A DNA stretch of 64,000 nt from Salinisphaera sp049568105 (GTDB taxonomy: Bacteria > Pseudomonadota > Gammaproteobacteria > Nevskiales > Salinisphaeraceae). The notes under the pieces are model-generated. The model was not told the origin of the DNA. It saw nothing but the letters and a program-made list of their open reading frames with translations, and ran no database searches. Location: NCBI RefSeq assembly GCF_049568105.1, contig NZ_CP145335.1, positions 4,030,001 to 4,094,000 on the forward strand, in the 5' to 3' direction. Shown here piece by piece: positions 7,963-17,474 of the stretch (positions are counted from its first letter, which is position 1; every line of letters starts with the position of its first letter). Position numbers and translations under genes: made by a program.

Positions 7963-9537
7963 ATGACCCAGGTCGAGGCCATGTTTGAACGCTACGGGCC
8001 GAAATATCGTCTGTACGTCACTATCACGGTATTGCTCGGCCTGGTTGCGCTTGGCATGTCGATCACGATCGTCAATGTCGCCACGCCCTATATCCGGGGG
8101 GCATTCGGCATGAGTGCTTCCCAGGTTCAGTGGCTATCGACCGGCTTTCTGGCAGCGACCACGGTCACTCTGCTGATCGCCCCCTGGATGATGGCGGCAT
8201 TCGGCCAGCGCAAGACCTATATCGGGCTGCTGGTGGTGTTCATCCTCGCGTCGTTCATGGGCGGCTGGGCCACCGGCATGGGCATGATCATCGCTGCCCG
8301 AGTTATCCAGGGAGCCATGACCGGCATCATCCGCCCGGTCGCGCTGGAAGCGTTGTTCATGGTCTATCCGCCGGAACGGCGCGGACTGGCCACCGCAATC
8401 TATGCCATGAGCCTGGGGCTGCCGCTGACCCTGGCCAGCGTGGTCGGCGGGTTTCTGGTCCACGATTTCAATTGGCGCTATGTATTTTTCGTGGTGCTGC
8501 CAATCTGCTGCGTGGCCATTGTGATGGGGGCGATCTTTCTGCCGGACCGCGAAGAGACCGGCCCCCGACCGAAGCTCGACTGGGTCGGCGCGAGCGTGTT
8601 GTTCGTAGCGATCTTTTCGATCCTGGCCGCGATCGCCAACGGCCAGCGCTGGGGCTGGGACAACGCCATGATCCATTGGCTGGAGGCGATCACAGTGGTG
8701 GGCGTGATCTTTTTCATCTGGTGGGAGCCGCGACAGGAACGCCCGATCCTGGATCTCGATATTTTCAAGACCAAGGAGTTCTTGGCCGGCTCGATCGTGT
8801 TGTTTCTGTTTGGCGGCGCCTTTTACGGCGTGATGTATCTGCTGCCCCAGTTCATGGACGCGATCCTGCATTACAGCCCGGTCACATCCGGCGAGCTATT
8901 CACCCCCTCGACCCTGGTGCTGGCCGTATTCGTGCCGCTGGTCGGCAAATTCAGCGACCGCGTACCCCCGCACTGGATCACCGTACCGGCGATTGCGGTC
9001 ACGTCCTTCGCTGCCTGGCGGTTTGCCCAGGCCGACTGGAACACCTCGTATTTCTCGTTGGCCCTGTCGATGGCTCTGGTGGCCACCGGCATGGCCACAG
9101 TGCCGCCGCCGACGCTAAGCCGGTCGATCGCGGCCCTGCCGTCGCGCCTGATCAGCTATGGCGCGGGCGCCATCAACTTCGCCCTGCAGCTGGGCGGGGC
9201 GTTCGGCACGGTCGCGCTGGTGGCGATGGTCGACCGCCGCACCATGCTGCACAGCAACCAGCTCACCCACGGGCTGACCCCGGGTAACGACATGGCCCAG
9301 TCGGCCTTGAAGTACTACGGCGATGTTGTCCAGCGCACCGGCACCTCCGATGTCTACCGGGATGCCGCGGCCCGCCATCTGCTATCCGACGTAGATGCCG
9401 TATGGGCCACCATCTATGCCTACCAGGATTGTTTTCTCATGGTCTCGGCGGCTTTGGCGTCCGTGATCATCCCTTCGTATCTGCTGTCGCGCTGGGGAAT
9501 GCAGGCCAGTACGGCCAAACGTTCACAGACCGATTAA
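7963..9537 (+). CDS. DHA2 family MFS efflux permease (EmrB-like)
   Basis: 524 residues with about 14 hydrophobic segments, the layout of the 14-helix drug:H+ antiporter-2 family. The first helices carry ITIVNVATPYI, typical of EmrB-like pumps, and segment 5 has the antiporter motif region MSLGLPLTLASVVGGFL. The ATG at 7963 follows CGGAG; an open frame extends 83 codons upstream but overlaps the divergent lipoprotein gene and lacks similarity. It is followed after 27 bp by a HlyD/EmrA adaptor, so the two form one export system. An outer-membrane TolC-like partner must be encoded elsewhere. The substrate (hydrophobic drug, fatty acid or siderophore) is not evident. Confidence 0.9.
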   Translation: MTQVEAMFERYGPKYRLYVTITVLLGLVALGMSITIVNVATPYIRGAFGMSASQVQWLSTGFLAATTVTLLIAPWMMAAFGQRKTYIGLLVVFILASFMGGWATGMGMIIAARVIQGAMTGIIRPVALEALFMVYPPERRGLATAIYAMSLGLPLTLASVVGGFLVHDFNWRYVFFVVLPICCVAIVMGAIFLPDREETGPRPKLDWVGASVLFVAIFSILAAIANGQRWGWDNAMIHWLEAITVVGVIFFIWWEPRQERPILDLDIFKTKEFLAGSIVLFLFGGAFYGVMYLLPQFMDAILHYSPVTSGELFTPSTLVLAVFVPLVGKFSDRVPPHWITVPAIAVTSFAAWRFAQADWNTSYFSLALSMALVATGMATVPPPTLSRSIAALPSRLISYGAGAINFALQLGGAFGTVALVAMVDRRTMLHSNQLTHGLTPGNDMAQSALKYYGDVVQRTGTSDVYRDAAARHLLSDVDAVWATIYAYQDCFLMVSAALASVIIPSYLLSRWGMQASTAKRSQTD

Positions 9538-9564
9538 CCGTTTCCGATCCGATCGATTCAGACT

Positions 9565-10770
9565 ATGGCCGACACAAAAGACTCTTCGCATAACAAGGCG
9601 CCGCGCATCGGTTCACGCCGCAAACGCCAGATCAAGTTCGTCGCGATCGTAATCGCGGCACTGGTGATCGTGGTCTGGCTGGCGTTCTGGCTGTACCACC
9701 GCCTGACCCACGTCAGCGAAAACGACGCCCATGTGGCCTCGCACGAGGTTACGGTGTCCAGCCGTCTCGACGGCCGGGTCACCGGCTTCAACCTGATCGA
9801 GGGCGACCGACTGGCCCAGGGCGACAAGATCGCCCAGCTCTACAATCGGCCGAACCAGCTCAACCTCGAAGAGATCGACGCCGAGATCGCCCATATCCAG
9901 GCCCAGCTCAAGCTGTCGAACCAGCAGATCGCCGGCGGCGTGAAGTCGGCCAAATCGATGCTGGAGGCCGACCAGGCCGCCATGCATGCGGCCAAGGCCC
10001 GCATGAACAAGACCCATCGCAACTATGTGCGGGCCCAGAATCTCTACGAAGCCCACGGCGGCACCCAAGAACAGCGCGATAACTATCGCTACGACTATCA
10101 GTCTGCCCAGGCCGACTACAAACGCGCCCAGGCCCAGGTCCAGCAAGACCAGGTGGCGATCGCCAACGCCAAGACCGGTCTGTTGTCCGGCGGCCAGATC
10201 ACCAACCCGTCGGTGCTGAAAGCCCAGCTCAAACAGGCCAAGGCCCGGCGCGCCCATCAACAGAACACGATCGACGATCTGACCGTGACCAGCCCGATTC
10301 ATGGCCTGGTCGACGAGACCTTCATCGAGGAAAACGAATATATCTCGGCCGGCCAGCCGATCCTGATGATGCACGATCCCAACGACGTCTGGATCGAAGC
10401 CAACGTCAAGGAAACCGAGATCGATGATCTCGCAGTCGGCCAGCCGGTCGATATCCACGTCGATGCCCGCCCCGACACGCACTATGTCGGCCATATCCAG
10501 GTGATCGGCGGTGCTGCGACCAACCAGTTCGCGCTGCTGCCCGACCCCAACCCCTCTGGCAACTTCACCAAGATCACCCAGCGCATCCCGGTGCGCATCG
10601 CTATCGATCAGGGGCCCAAGCCGGAGCTGGCGCCGGGCATGATGGTTGAAGTCGATATCGACATCACCGGCGATGGCACCACCGACCAACGGGCCCAGCA
10701 GCAACCGATCGCGACCCGCAAGCCCCAGGTCGAGCCCAATGACCGGTCTGGCACCGGCAACGATCAGTAA
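9565..10770 (+). CDS. HlyD/EmrA-type membrane fusion protein
   Basis: 401 residues: a cytosolic basic N-terminus, one transmembrane helix (about 26-46), then a biotinyl-lipoyl half (HEVTVSSRLDGRVTGFNLIE), a long alpha-helical hairpin rich in A, Q and K (about 100-225), the second lipoyl half (TVTSPIHGLVDETFI) and a beta-barrel domain. The C-terminal 35 residues are disordered and Q/P-rich. It bridges the inner-membrane pump encoded just upstream to an outer-membrane channel. The order here (pump before adaptor) is the reverse of E. coli emrAB. Confidence 0.92.
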   Translation: MADTKDSSHNKAPRIGSRRKRQIKFVAIVIAALVIVVWLAFWLYHRLTHVSENDAHVASHEVTVSSRLDGRVTGFNLIEGDRLAQGDKIAQLYNRPNQLNLEEIDAEIAHIQAQLKLSNQQIAGGVKSAKSMLEADQAAMHAAKARMNKTHRNYVRAQNLYEAHGGTQEQRDNYRYDYQSAQADYKRAQAQVQQDQVAIANAKTGLLSGGQITNPSVLKAQLKQAKARRAHQQNTIDDLTVTSPIHGLVDETFIEENEYISAGQPILMMHDPNDVWIEANVKETEIDDLAVGQPVDIHVDARPDTHYVGHIQVIGGAATNQFALLPDPNPSGNFTKITQRIPVRIAIDQGPKPELAPGMMVEVDIDITGDGTTDQRAQQQPIATRKPQVEPNDRSGTGNDQ

Positions 10771-10814
10771 CCTCATCGCCCGGTCTCGGATCGAAGCCGC
10801 CGTGGCCGCGGTCT

Positions 10815-10847
10815 AACACCGCTACAGGCGCAATCTGTAGCGGTGTT
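10815..10847 (+). terminator. Strong hairpin after the efflux pair, probable terminator
   Basis: AACACCGCTACAG and CTGTAGCGGTGTT form a perfect 13-bp stem around a 7-nt loop, 45 bases after the adaptor stop. The T-run is short, so it may act as a weak terminator or an mRNA 3' stabiliser. Confidence 0.6.
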
Positions 10848-10947
10848 GCCCGCCGTACCGGCTCGTGACCCAGGCGCCGGCTGCGGCGCACTCGCACATC
10901 ACGAGCACAGCCCCTAGACTGCGCGCATTGCTTGCGCGGGGTGCCCT

Positions 10948-11241
10948 ATGGCCAATGACAATCCGTTCCAATGGCTCGGCGAGCAGATCGGCCATATCCT
11001 GCGACTGCTGGTCGAAGGGCTGGCCTGGCTGCTCACGAATATCGGCACGGCCTTCAACAGTTTTTATCGCGGGGTGGGCGATGCGCTTGGCATCAATCCG
11101 ACCCTGATCTCGCTGCTGATCCTGCTGATCGGCGTGGCTCTGCTGCTATCGGGGCTGCGTTCGCTGTTCGCTCGCCGCTTCATCAGTGCCGCGGTGGCCG
11201 GTATTCCCGGCGTTCTGATTTTAAGCTGGCTGATCCACTAG
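10948..11241 (+). CDS. Small membrane protein of unknown function
   Basis: 97 residues. An amphipathic N-terminal half (QWLGEQIGHILRLLVEGLAWLLTNIG) is followed by two hydrophobic segments (about 52-68 and 79-95) separated by the basic turn RSLFARRF. It has no recognised domain; the length and composition fit a small inner-membrane protein. Start support is modest: GCGGGGTGCCCT precedes the ATG. It lies alone between the efflux operon and the convergent GGDEF gene. Confidence 0.6.
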   Translation: MANDNPFQWLGEQIGHILRLLVEGLAWLLTNIGTAFNSFYRGVGDALGINPTLISLLILLIGVALLLSGLRSLFARRFISAAVAGIPGVLILSWLIH

Positions 11242-11457
11242 GGTCTGCGCGCGCCCATCGGCGCGCTGCGCAGCGCTCATAAAGGTGCGGCCCTTTTGCT
11301 CGAGGCGCTGCCGGCTTCCAAACCTGTGCGACTCCCGGCAGGCCCAAGCACGCTGGATACGACCGGCCTGCATACCAGTGCGCCGTCTGATCGCGACACG
11401 CGACGGCCGGCTACAAAACCGGGCTCGGTGCAAGCGCGCATGCCCATCAACCGGCTT

Positions 11458-12735
11458 TTACGCAAAACACACCGCACAGGTACGATGCCGCCCATCAGCC
11501 TTGGCGGTATAGAGCATGCGATCGGCACAGGCGATCGCATCCTTGACCGCCTCCGGTGCTGTTTCAGGCGCGACGTAGCACAGACCGACACTGGCCGTGA
11601 CCATGGCATGTTCGCTGCGCGGCGCTGAGGCAATATCGCGACCGGCAATGCACTCACACAGCGTCCAGGCACGCCTGCGGGCAGCCTCCAAGGTGGTATC
11701 GCTCCAGAGCACCAGGAACTCCTCCCCGCCATAACGGCCGCAGACATCGGTCGCCGCCCGGGTTTCGGCCGACAGCAGCCGGCCGACCTCGCTGAGCACT
11801 GTATCGCCGGCCTGGTGGCCATAGTGATCGTTGTATTCGCCGAAGCGGTCGATGTCGATCAAGGCCAGGGCATAGCCGCGGCCTTCGCGCTGGGCCGCTT
11901 CGTGGGCCTGTTCGATCCGAGCCTCGAGCGCCGGCCGGTTGAGCAGCCCGGTCAGCCCATCGTAGCGCGCCATATAACGCAGCAGCGAGCTATTGAGCCA
12001 ACTCCAGCGCATGAAGTATTCCAGCGAATAACCAGCACATAGCCCGACAATCGCCAGCACCAGCACGGTATAGAGATGGAAATGCGACGACGGCGGCGGC
12101 GGTCGAATGGTCAGCTCCAGCGAGGTCAGCCCAAACAGAAACACGAGCGCCACCAAGAGCATGCGCCAAAATGGAATCCGGCCCAGCGTCAATACCGCCA
12201 ACAGCGGCGCCGTCGCCATCTCGATCGGCACATCAAAGCCGTACCGCACGCCGACCATGCGCTGGACCGATATGGCTCCTGCGATGCCGAACATCGTGAT
12301 CACCAGCATCCAATCCGACAGCGACGAGGTATTGCGCCAGACCACGATCACAGTGGTCGCGACCAGCAGCGGCATCATCACCAGCCAGTCCAAACCGGCC
12401 ATGATCGATATCAGCCCCGGCGGCACGCTCAGCCATAGATGATCGACCAACGGCTCGAAGGCGAGCGCGGGCACCGCGAGCATCAGCATGGTCAAACGGC
12501 TGGTACGGCCGGTCTCGCGCAGATAGGATCGAAAGCGGCCTTCGAGGTTCGCATCAAAACGCAGCAGCCGAAATCCGCCCGCGGCCTGGGTGCGTAGAGC
12601 GTTGACATCGACTTCACTGGCCTCGGTCGCACCATTGTTTCGCCAGCGGGTACTGTCGTGTGAGGCCAGATCTTCAAGTGATGTATCCGCCGGCACAGGA
12701 CGTGGCACGAACCGAGACCTCCTCTCCGACAGCAT
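11458..12735 (-). CDS. Membrane-anchored GGDEF diguanylate cyclase
   Basis: 425 codons. The N-terminal 75 residues are soluble, then about six membrane helices (approx. 85-245, MASE-like sensor) lead into a GGDEF domain (about 255-415). The active-site loop is intact, RYGGEEF, and the substrate-binding DIDRFGEYND and DGLTGLLNRPA segments are present, so the enzyme should make cyclic di-GMP from two GTP. No RxxD inhibitory site is clear five residues before the loop (AATDVCGRY). The start at 12735 is chosen because the upstream extension runs into the divergent SDR gene and is low in similarity. The signal sensed by the membrane part is unknown. Confidence 0.85.
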   Translation of the reverse strand: MLSERRSRFVPRPVPADTSLEDLASHDSTRWRNNGATEASEVDVNALRTQAAGGFRLLRFDANLEGRFRSYLRETGRTSRLTMLMLAVPALAFEPLVDHLWLSVPPGLISIMAGLDWLVMMPLLVATTVIVVWRNTSSLSDWMLVITMFGIAGAISVQRMVGVRYGFDVPIEMATAPLLAVLTLGRIPFWRMLLVALVFLFGLTSLELTIRPPPPSSHFHLYTVLVLAIVGLCAGYSLEYFMRWSWLNSSLLRYMARYDGLTGLLNRPALEARIEQAHEAAQREGRGYALALIDIDRFGEYNDHYGHQAGDTVLSEVGRLLSAETRAATDVCGRYGGEEFLVLWSDTTLEAARRRAWTLCECIAGRDIASAPRSEHAMVTASVGLCYVAPETAPEAVKDAIACADRMLYTAKADGRHRTCAVCFA

Positions 12736-12799
12736 CTCGCCGGCTTTGGGTAGCGTAAAACGGATACTCGTTATACCTAAATAATTGCCCAAAATAAAT

Positions 12800-13555
12800 A
12801 TGAGCCAGAAACATATCCTGATCCAAGGCGCGGCCCGCGGCCTGGGCCTGGCCCTGGTCAAGCGTCTGCTGGCCGACCAGCAGACCGTCATCACCGCGAC
12901 CGCCCGCGAGCCACAGGCCAGCCAGGCTCTGGTCGCGCTGCGCGACGACTACGGCGAATCGCGACTGCACCTGCAGCCGTTGGATATCACCGACGAAGAC
13001 AGCCTCATCGACGCCCGTCGAACCCTCGGCCAGCGCCACGAACGACTGGATCTGATGATGACCTGCGCCGGCTTGCTACACGATGACCGCGGTCTGTGGC
13101 CAGAAAAACGACTGGCCGATATCGAGCCGGCCAATCTGGCCCGCAGCTTCGCGGTCAATGCCACCGGGCCGATATTGATGATCAAGCATTTTCACGATCT
13201 GATGACCCACGGCGAGCGTGCCATCATCGCCAGCCTGTCGGCCCGGGTCGGCTCGATCTCGGACAACGGCTATGGCGGCTGGTATGCCTACCGGGCCGCC
13301 AAGGCCGCCCAGAACCAGTTCACACGCACCGCGTCGATCGAACTGGCCCGTCGCTCTAAAAACCTTATCTGTGTGGGCCTGCACCCCGGCACCGTAGATA
13401 CCAACCTGTCCGAGCCGTTCCAGAAGAACGTGCCCGAAAGGCAATTGCAGAGCGCGGACCGCGCGGCCGGCCACCTGCTGGGGGTCATCGCCAAGCTGAA
13501 CCGCGAACACAGCGGCCGGGTATTCGACTGGGCCGGCAAGGAAATCACGCCCTGA
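12800..13555 (+). CDS. SDR family oxidoreductase (C-factor-like)
   Basis: 251 residues, a classical short-chain dehydrogenase. The dinucleotide loop is QGAARGLGLALVKRL (about 8-22), the NNAG position reads TCAGLLHDD, and the active-site Ser/Tyr/Lys are in ASLSARVGSISDNGYGGWYAYRAAKAA. The N-terminus and the GGWYAYRAAKAAQN signature resemble the CsgA/C-factor subgroup, whose substrates are poorly known. The ATG at 12800 is used; an in-frame TTG lies five codons upstream. It is divergent from the GGDEF gene. Confidence 0.82.
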   Translation: MSQKHILIQGAARGLGLALVKRLLADQQTVITATAREPQASQALVALRDDYGESRLHLQPLDITDEDSLIDARRTLGQRHERLDLMMTCAGLLHDDRGLWPEKRLADIEPANLARSFAVNATGPILMIKHFHDLMTHGERAIIASLSARVGSISDNGYGGWYAYRAAKAAQNQFTRTASIELARRSKNLICVGLHPGTVDTNLSEPFQKNVPERQLQSADRAAGHLLGVIAKLNREHSGRVFDWAGKEITP

Positions 13556-13856
13556 GCATTGGGCCGGCTGGCTTGCCACATCGCATAAGGACACAAGCAA
13601 AAGCCGCCGGCTTCAATATGCAATAAAAAACACAACGTAACCGATACTTTTTTGCTATCGGATACCCCCTCATACTATCGCCTTATAGCCAACAGGCCGC
13701 TTTTAAAAGATTCTCGCCCTAGAGCAACGCCACGAACGGCGCGGCCGAAGTCCGCGGGGGCGGACGGCCGGATTGGCAATAACAACCCGGCATCGAAAAT
13801 CCCACACAAAAAAAGATCGATTTCGAGCAATACGATGGCGATCGGAGGAAATTTGC
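13556..13856. promoter_or_regulatory. Upstream region of the sugar ABC operon with an inverted repeat
   Basis: CCGATA (13641-13646) and TATCGG (13656-13661) form an inverted repeat with a T-rich 9-bp centre about 200 bases before the binding-protein gene. It is a candidate operator or promoter element for the operon, whose DeoR regulator gene is nearby. No gene is seen in this 300-base stretch. Confidence 0.4.
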
Positions 13857-14864
13857 ATGCTGCGTTCCATATCCTATAAACGCTGGGCTGTGCTGGCCGG
13901 CACGGCCCTGGCGCTGACCTGCAGTGCCCCGGTCTGGGCCAAGCAGTACACCGTCGGCTTCGTGCCCAAGCTGGTCGGTATTCCCTACTTCGCCGCCATG
14001 AAGAAGGGGATGGACAAGGCCGGCGAGCAATTCGACATGAAAGTGGTCTACCAAGGCCCCAGCTCGGCGGATGTCGCCCAACAGGTGGATATCGTCTCGA
14101 GCTTGATCAACCAGGGCGTCGATGCCATCGGGGTCGCAGCCAACAGCCCGACCGCCTTCGGGCCGATGGTCAAAAAAGCTCGCCAGAACAACATCGTGTT
14201 CTACTCCACCGACTCCCAGGTCGCAGCAGACGGCAACCAGCTACGGGTTTCCCAGGTCAACGATAAGGCGCTCGGCTATAAGGTCATCGACGTCATGGCC
14301 AGCGAGCTCAAAGCCAAGAAAGGCCAGGCCAAGGGCCGGATCGCCTTCGTCTCGGGCGGGCCGACGGCCAGCAACCTGAATACCTGGATCAAGTTCATGA
14401 AGCAGCGGCTCAAGGACAAGTATCCAGATATCAAGCTGGTCGATGTGCAGTACGGCGGCGAAGACGTGACCAAAGCGACCAACATCACCAATCAGCTGAT
14501 CTCGGCCTATCCGGATCTGGATGGCATCGTGGGCGTGAACACCACCTCCGTGCCCGGCGCGGCCCAGGCGGTGCTGACCTCGGGCAAGAAAGGCCAGGTC
14601 GTGGTCACCGGCATCACCGACCCGAACACCATCCGGCCCTATGTGATGAACGGCACGGTCGACAAGGTGGTGCTGTGGAACCCGGTGGATCTGGGCTATC
14701 TGACTGGCTGGGGCGTCAAACAGCTGCTTGAAGGCAAGAGCTTCAAGCCAGTCAACGACGTACCGGGGCTCGATCATAAGATCAAGTACGACGACAAGAC
14801 CAAGACCCTGCTGCTCGGGCCGCCGATGGTGATCGACAAGTCCAATATCCAGCTGGACTTCTAG
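13857..14864 (+). CDS. Sugar ABC transporter substrate-binding protein (LsrB/RhaS-like)
   Basis: 335 residues with a Sec signal peptide (cleavage expected after CSAPVWA). The mature protein is a periplasmic-binding type 1 fold. FVPKLVGIPYF, VVYQGPSSADVAQQVD, NQGVDAIGVAA, RPYVMNGTVDKVVLWNP and the ending MVIDKSNIQLDF all match the LsrB (autoinducer-2) / RhaS (rhamnose) subgroup. GGAGG lies nine bases before the ATG at 13857. It is the first gene of a transporter operon with an ATPase and two permeases; the neighbouring rhamnulokinase-like kinase and class II aldolase favour a sugar or polyol ligand over AI-2. Confidence 0.9.
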   Translation: MLRSISYKRWAVLAGTALALTCSAPVWAKQYTVGFVPKLVGIPYFAAMKKGMDKAGEQFDMKVVYQGPSSADVAQQVDIVSSLINQGVDAIGVAANSPTAFGPMVKKARQNNIVFYSTDSQVAADGNQLRVSQVNDKALGYKVIDVMASELKAKKGQAKGRIAFVSGGPTASNLNTWIKFMKQRLKDKYPDIKLVDVQYGGEDVTKATNITNQLISAYPDLDGIVGVNTTSVPGAAQAVLTSGKKGQVVVTGITDPNTIRPYVMNGTVDKVVLWNPVDLGYLTGWGVKQLLEGKSFKPVNDVPGLDHKIKYDDKTKTLLLGPPMVIDKSNIQLDF

Positions 14865-14948
14865 ACCGCCCGCCCCGAGCCCGATACCGGGCCCAACCGA
14901 GGCTGGCCCGGCAGGTGCCGCGCCAGCCCGACTCGCGAGGAAACGTCC

Positions 14949-16496
14949 ATGGCTTCGTTCGAACTCGTCGGCGTTGGCAAGCGCTTCGGCGGCGTACGCG
15001 CGCTCGAGAATATCGACATTCGTTTCGAGTCCGGCCGCGTGCATGCCTTGCTCGGCGAAAACGGCGCTGGCAAGTCGACCCTGATCAAGATCCTGACCGG
15101 CGCGATCACGCCTACCACCGGCGAGATCCGGGTCGACGATCAGACCGTGACCATCGATACACCGAAACGCGCCCAGGATCTGGGTATTGCTGCGGTCTAT
15201 CAGGAGCCGACCGTCTATCCGCACATGACGGTGCTAGAAAATCTGTTCATGGGTCAGGAGCTGAAAGGTTCTGCCGGCATGCTGGACAAGCGCGCGATGC
15301 GGCGCGCGGCCACGCCGCTGCTGGAGCGGCTGCGCCTGGAACCATCGATTCTGTCGCGGCGCATGTCGAGCCTGTCGATCGGCTACCAGCAGCTGGTGCT
15401 GATCACCCAGGCCCTGCTGCGCGAAACCCGACTGCTGATCTTCGACGAGCCGACCTCGATCCTGTCCCGCGAAGAGACCGCCCGGCTGTTCCAGATCATC
15501 GGCGAGCTGCGCGAGGCCGGTACCGCGATCGTCTATATCACCCATCGTATGGAAGAAATCCACCAGATCGCCGACGAGGTGACCGTGCTGACCAACGGCG
15601 AGCGCCGCGGCACCTATGCGATCGACGAGATCTCGACCGACCAAATGCTGTCGTTGATGACCGGCGGCAGCAGTGCCGGCCACGCCCGGGCAAGCAGCGA
15701 GCCCAGCGACGCCGGCCCGCGCCCGCCGATGCTCGAAGTAGAAGGCCTATCCGTCGATGGCCACTGTCACGCCATCGACTGGCAGATTCCCGCCGGCTGT
15801 ATCACCGGCCTATATGGGCTGGTCGGCTCCGGCCGCTCCGAAGCCGCCCTGGCGCTGTACGGGCATCGGCGCCCGAGCGCCGGCACAGTCCGCCTGGACG
15901 GCGAGACCATCGATCCCAACCACCCGGCCGATGCGATCGCTCTCGGCCTCGGCTATCTGCCCGAGGATCGCCAGTTCCAGGGCGTGTTTCTCGACAAGTC
16001 GCTGGAACAGAATCTGACCTCGAACGCCCTGCCCGGTTTTTCCAAGACTCTGGATCTGCTCGATCTGGCCGGCATGCGCCGCTTCACCACCGATCTGATG
16101 TCGCACTACAACATCAAGGCGCCCAACGCCGAGACCGCGATCGGCGCGCTGTCCGGTGGCAACCAACAAAAAGGCCTGTTCTCGCGCTGGGCGAATCTGC
16201 CGCTCAAGGCACTGATTCTCGACGAACCCACCCGCGGCATCGATATCGGCGCCAAAGAAGAAATCCATCGCTTCATCCGCCACCTGGCCGACCGCGGCAT
16301 GGCGGTCGCGGTGATCTCCTCGGATCTGGATGAAGTGCTGGCCGTGGCCGACCGCATCATCGTCATGCGCGAAGGCAGAGTCGCCGAAACCTTCGAGCAG
16401 GCCCCGTTTTCCGCCGAAACCGTCTTGGCTGCCGCGATCGGCTCGGACAGTGCCGAACCTGTCCAGGCAACCGAACCTGCCGAGGAGAACGCCTGA
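14949..16496 (+). CDS. Sugar ABC transporter ATP-binding protein (two NBDs)
   Basis: 515 residues made of two fused nucleotide-binding domains, as in the RbsA/LsrA/RhaT family. The first has Walker A GENGAGKSTLIKIL (about 37-50), a signature region SLSIGYQQLVLIT and Walker B LLIFDEPTS. The second has the usual degenerate Walker A (GLVGSGRSEAALAL, about 297-310), the signature LSGGNQQKG and Walker B LILDEPTRGIDIG. It powers uptake with the two permeases encoded downstream. GAGGAAACGTCC precedes the ATG. The stop overlaps the next start (TGATG), implying coupled translation. Confidence 0.93.
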   Translation: MASFELVGVGKRFGGVRALENIDIRFESGRVHALLGENGAGKSTLIKILTGAITPTTGEIRVDDQTVTIDTPKRAQDLGIAAVYQEPTVYPHMTVLENLFMGQELKGSAGMLDKRAMRRAATPLLERLRLEPSILSRRMSSLSIGYQQLVLITQALLRETRLLIFDEPTSILSREETARLFQIIGELREAGTAIVYITHRMEEIHQIADEVTVLTNGERRGTYAIDEISTDQMLSLMTGGSSAGHARASSEPSDAGPRPPMLEVEGLSVDGHCHAIDWQIPAGCITGLYGLVGSGRSEAALALYGHRRPSAGTVRLDGETIDPNHPADAIALGLGYLPEDRQFQGVFLDKSLEQNLTSNALPGFSKTLDLLDLAGMRRFTTDLMSHYNIKAPNAETAIGALSGGNQQKGLFSRWANLPLKALILDEPTRGIDIGAKEEIHRFIRHLADRGMAVAVISSDLDEVLAVADRIIVMREGRVAETFEQAPFSAETVLAAAIGSDSAEPVQATEPAEENA

Positions 16497-17467
16497 TGGC
16501 TGGCAAGTCCATGACTGCACGCTGGCCGGCCCTGGCCAACGTTTCGATCCGCGAACTACTGCTGGTGCTCGGCGTGATCGTGATCACCGCCGGAGTCTCG
16601 ATCGGCTCTCAGGGTAATTTCTGGGCCGCCTCGAACCTGACCAATCTGATGATCAGCACCGCGATTACCCTGGTGCCCGCGGTCGGCATGACCGTGATCA
16701 TCGTCACTGGCGGCATCGATGTCTCGGTCGGCTCTATGCTCGGGCTGGTGGCGGTGGCCGGCGGCACCGCCTTCGAATACGGGCTGGGCCTGGCCGCAGC
16801 CACCCCGGTGTTCCTGATCGCCGGCGCACTCCTCGGCTTCATCAACGGCGCCCTGATCACCTACGGCCGGGTGCCGCCGGTGATCGCCACGCTCGGCACG
16901 CTCAGCGTCTACCGCGCTGCGGCTTTCCTGTTTCTCGGCAACCACTGGATCACCATGATCCCGCCCACGGTCACCGAAACCCTGGTGCTCACCCAGCCGC
17001 TGGGTATTCCAGTCGCGGTCTGGATCGCGCTGGTCGTGCTGGCGGTCTGCATGGTCTTTCTTGCCCGGCTACCGCGTGGCCGGCATATCTTCGCCATCGG
17101 CAACAATGAAAACGCCGCCCGGCTCAACGGCATCCCGGTCGAGCGCATCAAGCTGGCTGCCTACACCCTGACCGGGGTGCTGGTCGGCATCGCCGCCCTC
17201 ATGAGCCTCGGCCATAGCCCGATGGTTCAGACCACCACCGGCACCGGCTTCGAACTGACCGTGATCGCCGCAGTGGTGCTCGGCGGCACCGAACTCACCG
17301 GCGGCCGCGGCTCGCTGCTCGGCACCCTGCTCGGCGCGATCCTGGTCGGCCTGGTGCAGAACGGCGTCGTACTGCTGCATATCCAACCATTCTGGTCGGG
17401 CGTGGTGCTCGGCGTGATCATTCTCCTGTCGGTCGGCTCGGCCACCGTGCGACGCAGCCAGGATTGA
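16496..17467 (+). CDS. Sugar ABC transporter permease 1 (RbsC/RhaP type)
   Basis: 323 residues, eight to ten hydrophobic segments, BPD-transp-2 family. The ITGGIDVSVGSMLGLV segment (about 72-87) and the cytoplasmic loop GRHIFAIGNNENAARLNGIP that contacts the ATPase are both present, as is VIAAVVLGGTELTGGRGS near the C-terminus. It starts one base inside the stop of the ATPase gene and is followed after 7 bp by the second permease, so it is the third gene of the transporter operon. Confidence 0.92.
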   Translation: MAGKSMTARWPALANVSIRELLLVLGVIVITAGVSIGSQGNFWAASNLTNLMISTAITLVPAVGMTVIIVTGGIDVSVGSMLGLVAVAGGTAFEYGLGLAAATPVFLIAGALLGFINGALITYGRVPPVIATLGTLSVYRAAAFLFLGNHWITMIPPTVTETLVLTQPLGIPVAVWIALVVLAVCMVFLARLPRGRHIFAIGNNENAARLNGIPVERIKLAAYTLTGVLVGIAALMSLGHSPMVQTTTGTGFELTVIAAVVLGGTELTGGRGSLLGTLLGAILVGLVQNGVVLLHIQPFWSGVVLGVIILLSVGSATVRRSQD

Positions 17468-17474
17468 GGGGCCC

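Noticed and set aside
9613..10776. 387-codon antisense frame across the HlyD-type gene
   Set aside because: Low-complexity antisense shadow of a real adaptor protein gene.
13857..14864. Autoinducer-2 (Lsr) uptake system
   Set aside because: The binding protein resembles LsrB, but the kinase looks like rhamnulokinase rather than LsrK and there is no lsrF/lsrG-type gene.
14915..16333. 472-codon plus-strand frame in the ABC ATPase gene
   Set aside because: Arg-rich shadow of the ATPase, with no start signal and no motif.
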